The notes under the pieces: model-generated
The model's database searches: none
What the model saw: only the letters and a program-made list of their open reading frames with translations
Told to the model about the DNA's origin: nothing
Origin: Prolixibacteraceae bacterium
GTDB lineage: Bacteria; Bacteroidota; Bacteroidia; Bacteroidales; Prolixibacteraceae
Assembly (NCBI GenBank): GCA_028683385.1
Contig: JAQUIJ010000018.1
Span: 1 to 64,000 of the forward strand
Length of the DNA: 64,000 bases
Reading direction: 5' to 3'
Position numbers and translations under genes: made by a program
In this document: piece after piece, positions 1 to 7,829 of the stretch
Layout of the letters: each line of letters starts with the position of its first letter
Numbering within the stretch: position 1 is the stretch's first letter

Positions 1-101
1 TTTTGAGCATCTCAGCTTTCGATAAAACCACTATCGCTGAACTCCTTACCGAAATTCATTCAAATCAAAATGTCAAAGAACAGCCTACACTATTTGATTA
101 A
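1..101 (+). CDS. C-terminal fragment, possibly an insertion-sequence transposase
   Basis: An open frame enters from the left edge and gives 32 residues ending in EQPTLFD before TAA at 99-101. The short charged tail with a terminal LFD/LFN-like ending resembles the C-termini of IS4-type transposases in Bacteroidetes, but this is recall of a pattern and not a domain match. The context supports it: the stop lies only 4 bases from the broken 3' end of a convergent AraC-type regulator gene, as expected when an insertion sequence ends just past its transposase. The rest of the gene lies outside the window, so the catalytic residues cannot be checked. Confidence 0.4.
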   Translation, partial: LSISAFDKTTIAELLTEIHSNQNVKEQPTLFD

Positions 102-105
102 AAAA

Positions 106-963
106 TTAACGCACCAGTACTAATTCAGGATTTAAAAAAAGCCTTTTTTCTTTAAATAGTTGCAGAACTGTTAAATCCGCATTGGTTTCTTTAGAATCAT
201 CATTCACATTAGAGTCCTTCATTTCCTGAATTGTGGCGCCAATAAAGGAGATGTCGGGTTGAACAATTGCCTGAAAGAAAATATAGAATGAAAAAGAAAT
301 CACAAAAATATAGTAAACCATAAATACAGCATGGTTACTATATGCTCCAAATAGTTCGGCTCCGGTGGTTAATCCCCTTATTCCAACCAATATGGCCGTC
401 GATCTGATCCAGATCATGTTCTTTTTGGAGATATCAGAAACGGTTTGCCTCATGATAAAGTCGTTCCTTTTAAATAGTTTGTATATCATCAGAGCGTAAA
501 AAATTCCCTGAAAGAAGACAATCAACCGGGTTAAAATAATCAAAACGTTGAATTGGAAATTTCCAGGTACGTACACCTTGTAAAAATCATTGATATTCAA
601 TATTTTCCAGTCAGGATATCCAAAGTAAATGATCAGTGTGGTAATAAAAACAACCCCTACTGGTATGAAATGTAAAGAATCTTTTAAGGTGATTTTATTA
701 TCCTTTTGAGTTAATCCTTTGATGTAAAAAAAGATCAACGGAGTTATGATCACTTTTATTGGGCCAACCACCAATCGAAGATATACGATGTAAGTTTGGA
801 ATAAGGAAGTGGTTGGCGACAAGACATAGAATACTTGAAAAAAGAAAAAAAGGAAAAGGTATGTAAGGTTTTTTCTATTCGATGTAAGAATAATGAACGC
901 AAGCACAACAGAAAACGAAGAATAAATAACTAACAGAATGAAAAAAAGAATCGTTGCTGTCAT
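106..963 (-). pseudogene. AraC-type membrane regulator lacking its DNA-binding domain
   Basis: The 285-residue product has about seven hydrophobic segments and the FYIKGLTQ ... LHFIPVG pattern seen in the N-terminal membrane domain of Bacteroidetes regulators that end in an AraC helix-turn-helix domain. The frame stops right after LFLNPELVL, which in the family is where the linker enters the DNA-binding domain (usually followed by about 100 residues). The last two residues (VR) look like read-through into foreign DNA. I infer truncation by the insertion whose transposase-like end is at 1-101. The ATG at 963 is chosen over an upstream start at 1014 because a -7 promoter element at 991-998 would fall inside the longer form. 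A stand-alone membrane sensor is the alternative. Confidence 0.6.
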
Positions 964-990
964 TCGGATAAAATGAAAATTTAAGTTGAT

Positions 991-998
991 CAAAGATA
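991..998 (-). promoter_or_regulatory. Bacteroidetes -7 element for the AraC-type gene
   Basis: On the minus strand this reads TATCTTTG, matching TAnnTTTG. Transcription would begin near 985, giving a leader of about 22 bases before the ATG at 963. No convincing -33 element was seen. Confidence 0.4.
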
Positions 999-1014
999 AG
1001 CTCAAAAACCACAA

Positions 1015-1344
1015 AAACTATCAAGGTAATATTAAATATGATAATTATAATAATTTATTAGGACAGGATTTCACTTATTAGGAAAAGAAAATATTCTAAA
1101 TATCCGAAAATTATACATCTACACTTTTTGGAACCGAACAGAATTCGAGTTATTGAGACATAATTACGTTTAGCTGGACTTTAAAGTTATTGCCCCAATG
1201 ATAAATTGTTTGAATATTCATAAAATTAATTATTGGCATTTTTCGGAACGTTGTCGTTCATTGGAGTACGCCATACGGAGAAATAAAACAGAGCGAAAAT
1301 AGATAAACGAAGATGTAGATTAATCCTAAAAACAAAGGTCAAAA
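1015..1344. other. Gene-free AT-rich interval
   Basis: About 330 bases lie between the divergent truncated regulator and the secreted-protein gene. It has no open frame of note, no strong hairpin and no clear TAnnTTTG element facing right. It presumably holds the promoter of the gene at 1345, but I cannot point to it. Confidence 0.5.
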
Positions 1345-1848
1345 ATGGAGCACAAAAAGTTATATTTAAGTGTAGTACTCTTGTTCGCACTTGGCCTAAC
1401 ACGGCTAAATGCTCAGGAAAGTGTTAACGTCAGTGGCGACAATGCTTTGGGCAGTGGTGGCTCGGTTAGCTATTCGGTGGGGCAAGTAGTTTACACCACC
1501 AATTCGGGAACTACCGGCACGGTATCACAAGGAGTACAACAACCTTACGAGATTTCGGTGATAACCGGATTCGAAGACATTAAATGGATGAACCTGAACT
1601 GCTCAGTGTATCCAAATCCAACAACCGATTATTTAACACTGAAAATTGATGCATCTGCCTCAATTCCTATCCGGAACTTGTCGTATCAGTTATATGATAT
1701 GAATGGAAGACTTTTAGAATCCGGAAAATTGGAAAGCTACGAAACACAGATCGTCATGGTAAATCTGGTACCTGAAACCTATTTACTGGAAGTATTCGAC
1801 CAAAACAAAATTGTAAAATCATTTAAAATCATAAAAAGATCACTCTGA
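1345..1848 (+). CDS. Small secreted protein with type IX sorting domain
   Basis: The 167-residue protein has a signal peptide (residues 1-23, ending LNAQ), a short Gly/Ser/Val-rich mature region, and a C-terminal type A sorting signal. The signal starts at SVYPNPTTDYL and ends in FKIIKRSL, the usual SVYPNP ... KIIK layout of Por secretion tails. It is therefore predicted to cross the outer membrane by the type IX system and be anchored or released there. The mature part is too short to suggest an enzyme. Its stop overlaps the next ATG by one base (TGATG), so the two are probably translationally coupled. The last 41 codons are duplicated as a broken copy at 5555-5677. Confidence 0.85.
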   Translation: MEHKKLYLSVVLLFALGLTRLNAQESVNVSGDNALGSGGSVSYSVGQVVYTTNSGTTGTVSQGVQQPYEISVITGFEDIKWMNLNCSVYPNPTTDYLTLKIDASASIPIRNLSYQLYDMNGRLLESGKLESYETQIVMVNLVPETYLLEVFDQNKIVKSFKIIKRSL

Positions 1849-2202
1849 TGAAAAACCTATTTACCTTTTTCACCGCAATCCTGATTTCAGGAATTCTGTA
1901 TGCACAATCGCCTCAAAAAATGAGTTACCAGGCCGTTGTTCGCGATGCATCCAACAAACTGGTGGTAAACCATCAGGTAGGTATGCAAATTAGTATAGTA
2001 CAGAGTTCGGAAGACGGAAAAGTGGTTTATACCGAAATGCAAACACCAACGACCAATGCCAATGGACTGGTAAGTATAAAAATTGGGGGTGGTGCTGGTT
2101 TTACAACCATTGATTGGGCCAATGGACCTTATTTTATTAAAACAGAAACCGATCCTGCAGGAGGAACCAGTTACACGATTACCGGCGTCAGTCAATTGTT
2201 AA
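1726..2202 (+). repeat. Copy 1 of a 477-bp segmental duplication
   Basis: This stretch covers the last codons of the type IX-sorted gene and the first 118 codons or so of the next gene. It recurs at 5555-6031 at a constant offset of 3829 bases with only scattered mismatches. Identity starts abruptly at AAATTGGAAAGC and fades after the codons for SVPYALYA. Confidence 0.85.
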
Positions 2203-3911
2203 GTGTACCATATGCCCTGTATGCCGAAAAGAGTGGTTCTCCAGGTCCGCAAGGTGACAAAGGAGATAAGGGCGACAAAGGTGATCAAGGCCCGAGAGGA
2301 ATTCAAGGTTATGATGGTGCCAATGGATTAACTACCTCGGTTAATGGAGTTACACAGATAAACGGAGCTATAACCCTTACAAAATCAAACATTGGCTTAG
2401 GCAATGTTGATAATACTTCGGATGCCAATAAACCCGTCAGTTCGGACACCCAGACAGCCTTGAACCTGAAAGTTGATAAGGTAACCGGTAAAGGCTTGTC
2501 AAGCGAAGATTACTCAACTGCTGAGAAAGCAAAATTGGCAGCAATTTCGGGAGATAACACAGGTGACCAGGATTTAAGCGGCTACGCCACCACTTCAACT
2601 GTAACCAGTGGATTAGCCACCAAAGTTGACAAGGTAACCGGCAAAGGCTTGTCAAGCGAAGATTACACATCTCCTGAAAAAACTAAACTCGCTGGTATTG
2701 CCACAGGCGCAGAAGTTAACGTGCAAGCTGACTGGAATCAAGCCACAGCTACGGCAGATGATTTTATTAAAAACAAACCAACCTTGTTTACCGCTTCAGA
2801 TGAAACCGACCCTGTTTATTCTACAGATCCTGCTGCATCCATTACTGATGCCGGAAGTGGAGAAGTAATCACCAGTTCAGAAAGAACAAAACTGAATGGT
2901 ATTGAGGCTCAGGCAGAAGTTAACGTGCAAGCTGACTGGAATCAAGCCACAACAACGGCAGATGATTTTATTAAAAATAAACCTACCACTATCACTTCGG
3001 CACAGGCAACTGCTATTACAACCAATACAAGTGACATTACAAATTTGAAATCAGAGCAATTAACTCAGAATAACGCAATCGCTTTAAATACCGCTAAAAC
3101 AGGAATAACTTCGGCTCAGGCCAGTGCTATAGTTGCCAACACAGCCAAAGTAGGAATCACACCTGCCCAGGCCAGTGCCATTGTAGCAAATACAGCCAAA
3201 GTTGGCGTTACTCCCGGCACCGCAGCCGGCCAAATGCAATACTGGAACGGCTCTGCATGGGTAATAATTGCACCGGGTTCTAACGGGGCAGTGCTAACTC
3301 TTACAGGAGGTGTGCCAAAATGGAAAGTTGAACTTGCAGCAGGTGAAGTAGAAAATCCAACAACAGGTAAAATCTGGATGGATCGCAATCTTGGCGCTTC
3401 CCAAGTTGCAACAAGCAGCACCGATGTGGCTTCGTATGGCGACTTGTACCAGTGGGGGCGACTCACTGACGGACATGAAAAACGAAACTCTGCTACAACC
3501 TCTACTCGAAGCGCCAGCGACACACCCGGGCATGGTAACTTTATAACAAGATCCAGTTCTGATTGGCCTTTTGATTGGCGCAACCCGCAAAACAACAACT
3601 TATGGCAAGGTGTAAGCGGAATAAACAATCCCTGCCCAAGCGGTTACCGAGTACCAACAATAGCAGAATGGGAAGCAGAGCTCTCAAGCTGGGGCAGCCG
3701 TAATTCTGCTGGGGCTTTTGCCTCTCCGCTTAAATTGCCCTTAGCAGGCTACCGCGAATGCACTAATTCGTTTATAAATACAAGTTCATTCTATTGGTCA
3801 AGTGACTTAGATGGTGTATTTGTGTTTACGCTTAGATTTTTTGATACAAATGCCTTTAGTTCGAACTGCAACCGGGCGGATGGATGCTCTGTGCGCTGCA
3901 TTAAGGATTGA
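1848..3911 (+). CDS. Secreted collagen-like protein with Fib_succ-type C-terminal domain
   Basis: The 687-residue protein has a signal peptide (ending YAQ) and a conserved N-terminal domain (about 20-128). A collagen-like Gly-X-Y run follows (about 130-160, GPQGDKGDKGDKGDQGPRG). The centre resembles tail-fibre stalks: VDKVTGKGLSSEDY occurs twice and VNVQADWNQAT twice. The C-terminal domain runs from about 500 (GKIWMDRNLGAS, YQWGR, GYRVPTIAEWE, SVRCIKD), the pattern of the Fibrobacter succinogenes major paralogous domain. It probably forms an extended surface or matrix fibre with a globular tip. It has no type IX sorting tail of its own and directly follows, with a one-base overlap, a gene that has one. 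Its paralogue at 5677 shares the N-terminus but not the tip. Confidence 0.75.
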   Translation: MKNLFTFFTAILISGILYAQSPQKMSYQAVVRDASNKLVVNHQVGMQISIVQSSEDGKVVYTEMQTPTTNANGLVSIKIGGGAGFTTIDWANGPYFIKTETDPAGGTSYTITGVSQLLSVPYALYAEKSGSPGPQGDKGDKGDKGDQGPRGIQGYDGANGLTTSVNGVTQINGAITLTKSNIGLGNVDNTSDANKPVSSDTQTALNLKVDKVTGKGLSSEDYSTAEKAKLAAISGDNTGDQDLSGYATTSTVTSGLATKVDKVTGKGLSSEDYTSPEKTKLAGIATGAEVNVQADWNQATATADDFIKNKPTLFTASDETDPVYSTDPAASITDAGSGEVITSSERTKLNGIEAQAEVNVQADWNQATTTADDFIKNKPTTITSAQATAITTNTSDITNLKSEQLTQNNAIALNTAKTGITSAQASAIVANTAKVGITPAQASAIVANTAKVGVTPGTAAGQMQYWNGSAWVIIAPGSNGAVLTLTGGVPKWKVELAAGEVENPTTGKIWMDRNLGASQVATSSTDVASYGDLYQWGRLTDGHEKRNSATTSTRSASDTPGHGNFITRSSSDWPFDWRNPQNNNLWQGVSGINNPCPSGYRVPTIAEWEAELSSWGSRNSAGAFASPLKLPLAGYRECTNSFINTSSFYWSSDLDGVFVFTLRFFDTNAFSSNCNRADGCSVRCIKD

Positions 3912-3932
3912 TAATATTTATAATTTGCCACT

Positions 3933-3968
3933 AAACACTGCCTCATTTAAGAGAGGCAGTGTTTTACA
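3933..3968 (+). terminator. Intrinsic terminator after the collagen-like gene
   Basis: A perfect 12-bp stem, AAACACTGCCTC with GAGGCAGTGTTT, encloses an 8-base loop and ends in a short T run, 21 bases past the stop codon. Confidence 0.75.
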
Positions 3969-3999
3969 GATAAAAACCAGTATAAGTTTATAAAATCAA

Positions 4000-5436
4000 A
4001 TGTTCACTTTAAAAAGCTTAAATAGTGTAGGTGTCTTGTGCATGCTTATGCTGATTTCTCTGTTGATGAAAGCTCAGCAAACCATCACCGGGAACTTTCC
4101 AAACCTTGCCAATCAACAATTATTGTTGGTGGGTTTTAACGGTTTTGATACTTATACAATCGACAGCGTAAAGGTCAGCGAAAAAGGAATATTTCAGCTC
4201 AATTTCGGTGCGAAAGATTATGGTATGGCTTATCTGACTTCAGAAGATAATAAAGCTTTTACTGTAATACTCACTGCCGATGAGAATTTAAAACTGGTAG
4301 GGAAAACGCTGGCATCTCCTGAAACAGTGGCAATAACTTCGGGCAAACAAAACCAGCTTTTTGTGCAATATGCCACCGAACATCCCCGAAGAGAGCAAAC
4401 CTTAAGTGCATGGGATTACCTTGCAAAAATTTATAGTAAGGATTTTCTTTTCGCAGTTCATGAATTTCCCTCAAAAGCAATAGAAGAAGAAAAACAACGC
4501 ATTAAAGCCGAAGACAGCTTGTTTTTGGCAAGTTTAGCATCTGATTCTTATGTGAGTTGGTATTTGCCTGTGAGGAAAATGGTAAGCTCAGTTTCCACGG
4601 TTGCCCAGTACCGCACCAATGAAATTCCCGCTACCATAGCCGCTTTCCGCAAAATGGATTATAACGACCCACGTTTGTATAAAAGTGGTTTGTTAAAAGA
4701 TATCCTTGAAAGCCATTTTTGGCTCATCGAAAACAGTGGCCGTTCATTGGATTCGGTGTATATTGAAATGAATAAATCCATTGACTACATCGTTGAAAAT
4801 CTTTTGGCAGACGAACAAAAATTGAATGAAATAACAGAGTATTTGTTTAAAGCATTGGAAAAACGCAGTTTGTTTGAAGCCTCAGAATACCTGGCCATAA
4901 AACTATTAAACGAACAGAGTTGCACTATAAACAAAAATTTTACCGCCCAACTTGAAAGCTACCGCGCTATGAAAATTGGCAACATAGCTCCCGATTTTGC
5001 CTTCGAAAAAGATTGTTTTGCACCAGGCCACGAACCCGGAAAATTACCACAAAAACTTTCTGATATTAAAAGTAAATATACCTTGGTCGTATTTGGTGCA
5101 AGCTGGTGCCCTCAATGCCCTCAGGAACTTTCACAAATTTCCGGATTATACGAAAAGTGGAAAACACAGGGTCTGGAAGTCGTTTTTGTTTCGCTTGATG
5201 ATGACCAACAAAATTTCAAAAATTTTACAAGCATCTTCCCCTTTATCAGTGTATGCGACTACCAGAAATGGGACAGTTCTGCGGCAAAGGAATACCATGT
5301 TTTTGCCACACCTACCCTATTTTTATTAGACAACAAACAAAAGATCTTGCTCAGGCCCAACTCTGCTCAGCAATTAGATTCCTGGGTAGATTGGTATCTG
5401 GTGCAAGGGAACAAGCAAAAAGTTGGTGAACATTAA
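4000..5436 (+). CDS. TlpA-like thioredoxin-fold protein with DUF4369-like N-terminus
   Basis: The 478-residue protein has an N-terminal export signal (ending MKAQ), a beta-rich N-terminal region like DUF4369, and a helical middle. A C-terminal thioredoxin fold of the AhpC/TlpA type follows from about 325. The redox motif is SWCPQC (Cys370, Cys373), and a cis-proline is visible in FATPTLF (about 438). The family acts in the periplasm as a thiol-disulfide oxidoreductase, often reducing apocytochromes or other exported proteins. That fits an organism with very Cys-rich exported cytochromes nearby, but it is not in that operon and faces the opposite way, so the link is only a suggestion. It sits between two collagen-like genes and after a terminator. 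Confidence 0.8.
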   Translation: MFTLKSLNSVGVLCMLMLISLLMKAQQTITGNFPNLANQQLLLVGFNGFDTYTIDSVKVSEKGIFQLNFGAKDYGMAYLTSEDNKAFTVILTADENLKLVGKTLASPETVAITSGKQNQLFVQYATEHPRREQTLSAWDYLAKIYSKDFLFAVHEFPSKAIEEEKQRIKAEDSLFLASLASDSYVSWYLPVRKMVSSVSTVAQYRTNEIPATIAAFRKMDYNDPRLYKSGLLKDILESHFWLIENSGRSLDSVYIEMNKSIDYIVENLLADEQKLNEITEYLFKALEKRSLFEASEYLAIKLLNEQSCTINKNFTAQLESYRAMKIGNIAPDFAFEKDCFAPGHEPGKLPQKLSDIKSKYTLVVFGASWCPQCPQELSQISGLYEKWKTQGLEVVFVSLDDDQQNFKNFTSIFPFISVCDYQKWDSSAAKEYHVFATPTLFLLDNKQKILLRPNSAQQLDSWVDWYLVQGNKQKVGEH

Positions 5437-5554
5437 TAGATTGACAAAGTCCGGGATCATTGAGTTAAAATCGAAATTAATGGAAACCTATAATGACTGA
5501 AAATCAGATCCGGATCGTGGACGGCTTCGCCAGTTAAATTATTTAGTATCCAGG

Positions 5555-5677
5555 AAATTGGAAAGCTACGAAACACAGATCGTCATGGTAAATCTGGTAC
5601 CTGAAACCTATTTACTGGAAGTATTCGACCAAAACAAAATTGTAAAATCATTTAAAATCATAAAAAGATCACTCTGA
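5555..5677 (+). pseudogene. Orphan type IX sorting-signal tail (broken duplicate)
   Basis: This is an in-frame copy of the last 40 codons plus stop of the gene at 1345 (KLESYETQ ... KIIKRSL). It has no start codon and no upstream coding part. It arrived as part of the 477-bp duplication and keeps the same overlap with the following ATG at 5677. It is not expected to be translated. Confidence 0.8.
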
Positions 5678-6031
5678 TGAAAAACCTATTTACCTTTTTC
5701 ACCGCAATCCTGATCTCAGGAATTCTGTTTGCACAATCGCCTCAAAAAATGAGTTATCAGGCCGTTGTTCGCGATGCATCCAACAAACTGGTGGTAAACC
5801 ATCAGGTAGGTATGCAAATTAGTATAGTACAGAGTTCGGAAGACGGAAAAGTGGTTTATACCGAAACGCAAACACCAACGACCAATGCCAATGGACTGGT
5901 AAGTATAAAAATTGGTGATGGTGCTGGTTTTGCAAGCATTGATTGGTCTGCCGGACCTTATTTTATTAAAACAGAAACCGATCCTGCAGGAGGAACCAGT
6001 TACACGATTACCGGCGTCAGTCAATTGTTGA
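5555..6031 (+). repeat. Copy 2 of the 477-bp segmental duplication
   Basis: This is nearly identical to 1726-2202 (offset 3829 bases). Differences are few, for example TATGCA against TTTGCA at the signal-peptide end. The sharp left edge lies inside a reading frame, which indicates a DNA-level duplication or gene conversion and not gene-by-gene evolution. Confidence 0.85.
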
Positions 6032-7575
6032 GCGTTCCCTATGCCTTGTATGCAAAAAATTCGGGCAGCTCAATTCCCGGACCACAAGGAGAACAAGGAA
6101 TCCAAGGAGAGAAAGGAGTCCGGGGAGAAAGGGGCATTCAAGGCGAGACAGGTGCTACTGGTCCACAAGGCGTTACTGGAGCCGACGGACAAGATGGTGT
6201 TGGTGGTGTAACACAAGTGGTCAATACAAGTATTTTATCATTAACAGGTACCGGAACAGTTGCCGACCCATATATTATTGATGCCAACGAAACCGACCCT
6301 GCTGTAGCTGCAAACTTTGATTTTACCGGAGCAGCCAATGGTGATTTATTGCAATTTAACGGAACAAAATGGGTAAAAGTAACTCCTGATTATATTTCGG
6401 ATTACACCGTTACCGAAAGTGATGTAACAGACCAACAAGCCGCTTTAAGAGTTACCGAAAGTCAAATCAGCGATTTGCAATCATATTTAACGAGTGAAAC
6501 CGACCCTGCCGTAACAGCAAACTTTGATTTTACCGATGCCGCCGCCGGAGATTTATTACAATTCAACGGAACAAAATGGGTAAAAGTAACTCCTGATTAT
6601 ATTTCGGATTACACCGTTACCGAAAGTGATGTAACAGACCAACAAGCCGCTTTAAGAGTTACCGAAAGTCAAATCAGCGATTTGCAATCATATTTAACGA
6701 GTGAAACCGACCCTGCCGTAACAGCAAACTTTGATTTTACCGATGCCGCCGCCGGAGATTTATTACAATTCAACGGAACAAAATGGGTAAAAGTAACTCC
6801 TGATTATATTTCGGATTACACCGTTACCGAAAGTGATGTAACAGACCAACAAGCCGCTTTAAGAGTTACCGAAAGTCAAATTAGCGATTTAGACCACTTT
6901 ACAACAGCCGATGAAACCGACCCTGTTTATTCTGCATGGGATAAAGACTACGAAGATTTAATCAACAAACCAAGTATTCCGACCGCCGCCAATGGCTCCG
7001 AGACCATAGTTACAGCCGGAACGAACATAACCGTTACAGGAACAGGTACAACTGCAAGCCCTTATGTGGTTAATGCAACAGGAGCAACACCTCTTTTCAT
7101 TGGCCAAAGCTACCAGGGTGGTATTATATTTTGGTTAGATGCCACGGGGCAGCACGGTTTAATAGCAGCCACTGCCGACCATAGTGCGGCGATACAATGG
7201 TGGAATGGCACGAATAGATCCACAGGTTCAACCGGAGATGGATTATATGCAGGTAAAATGAATACGGCTATGATAGTAGCTGCCCAAATGACAGATAACC
7301 AAACTGGCAATTTTGCAGCAAAAGTTTGTGCCAATTATTCCGTTATAGATGGAGGCGTTTTGTATGGCGACTGGTATTTACCATCAGAATACGAATTAAA
7401 CCTTCTATTTTTGCAAAAGGATATAGTTGGCGGTTTTGTTGGCGATTGGTATTGGAGTTCCAAGGAGGCGACCTTTTATATAGCGTATGCACGTTTACAG
7501 AGATTCAGCGACGGCGCTACCACTGAGTATTACAAGGAACAAACTCACTCTGTGCGTGCAATTCGGTCTTTTTAG
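5677..7575 (+). CDS. Secreted collagen-like protein with 69-residue repeats and Lcl/DUF1566-type tip
   Basis: The 632-residue protein shares its signal peptide and N-terminal domain (1-118) almost exactly with the protein at 1848. A longer collagen-like Gly-X-Y run follows (about 130-168, GPQGEQGIQGEKGVRG). Two full and one partial copies of a 69-residue unit come next (205-about 405, beginning ETDPAV), and then a C-terminal domain (about 478-632). That domain shows YQGGIIFWLD, WYLPSEYELN and YWSSKE, the pattern of Lcl/DUF1566 domains found on collagen-like adhesins. It is likely a surface fibre or adhesin whose length changes by repeat number. No type IX tail is present. A different tip on the same base suggests domain shuffling between the two paralogues. 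Confidence 0.75.
   Translation: MKNLFTFFTAILISGILFAQSPQKMSYQAVVRDASNKLVVNHQVGMQISIVQSSEDGKVVYTETQTPTTNANGLVSIKIGDGAGFASIDWSAGPYFIKTETDPAGGTSYTITGVSQLLSVPYALYAKNSGSSIPGPQGEQGIQGEKGVRGERGIQGETGATGPQGVTGADGQDGVGGVTQVVNTSILSLTGTGTVADPYIIDANETDPAVAANFDFTGAANGDLLQFNGTKWVKVTPDYISDYTVTESDVTDQQAALRVTESQISDLQSYLTSETDPAVTANFDFTDAAAGDLLQFNGTKWVKVTPDYISDYTVTESDVTDQQAALRVTESQISDLQSYLTSETDPAVTANFDFTDAAAGDLLQFNGTKWVKVTPDYISDYTVTESDVTDQQAALRVTESQISDLDHFTTADETDPVYSAWDKDYEDLINKPSIPTAANGSETIVTAGTNITVTGTGTTASPYVVNATGATPLFIGQSYQGGIIFWLDATGQHGLIAATADHSAAIQWWNGTNRSTGSTGDGLYAGKMNTAMIVAAQMTDNQTGNFAAKVCANYSVIDGGVLYGDWYLPSEYELNLLFLQKDIVGGFVGDWYWSSKEATFYIAYARLQRFSDGATTEYYKEQTHSVRAIRSF
6289..6891 (+). repeat. Tandem 207-bp in-frame repeat
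   Basis: Units start at 6289, 6496 and 6703 with exactly 207-bp spacing. Units 2 and 3 are nearly identical at the DNA level. Unit 1 differs mainly in its first third (GAANGD against DAAAGD). The third unit departs from the pattern after the codons for SQISDL. Copy number is likely variable between strains. Confidence 0.85.
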
Positions 7576-7688
7576 CCAATTATTTATTTAACCGCTAAAT
7601 GGTCTGTTTTTTCAAACTAACATGGAGTTAATATCCTTGTCGGTTTATTTTTAGAAAATGAATAAAAAACTCGTGGAAAATCAGAACC

Positions 7689-7754
7689 GGTGTTTATCTG
7701 TTATTCGTGAAAGACAATGAACGGATACAATCATTTAAAATTCAGTTAAGGTAG
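7689..7754 (+). pseudogene. Second relic of a type IX sorting tail
   Basis: Twenty-one codons plus stop read GVYLLFVKDNERIQSFKIQL and end in Arg-TAG. This is the terminal strand pattern of a type A sorting domain (GxYLL ... SFKI). An in-frame stop lies about ten codons upstream and no gene body precedes it, so it appears to be the decayed end of a lost gene. Confidence 0.5.
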
Positions 7755-7778
7755 TAGTTAACGATACAAAACAATTCT

Positions 7779-7814
7779 AAAAAATCCGGTGCCCGAAAAG
7801 CATCGGATTTTTTT
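7779..7814. terminator. Bidirectional terminator between convergent genes
   Basis: The stem AAAATCCG(G)TGC pairs with GCA(T)CGGATTTT, with an A run on the left and a T run on the right. It can end both the rightward collagen-like gene and the leftward cytochrome operon, whose last stop is at 7830. Confidence 0.7.
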
Positions 7815-7829
7815 GTGACTGTGAGTAGA

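Noticed and set aside
1848-7575. Prophage tail-fibre module
   Set aside because: The stalk repeats resemble tail fibres, but both proteins have signal peptides, collagen-like runs and surface-protein tips, and no phage structural gene is nearby.
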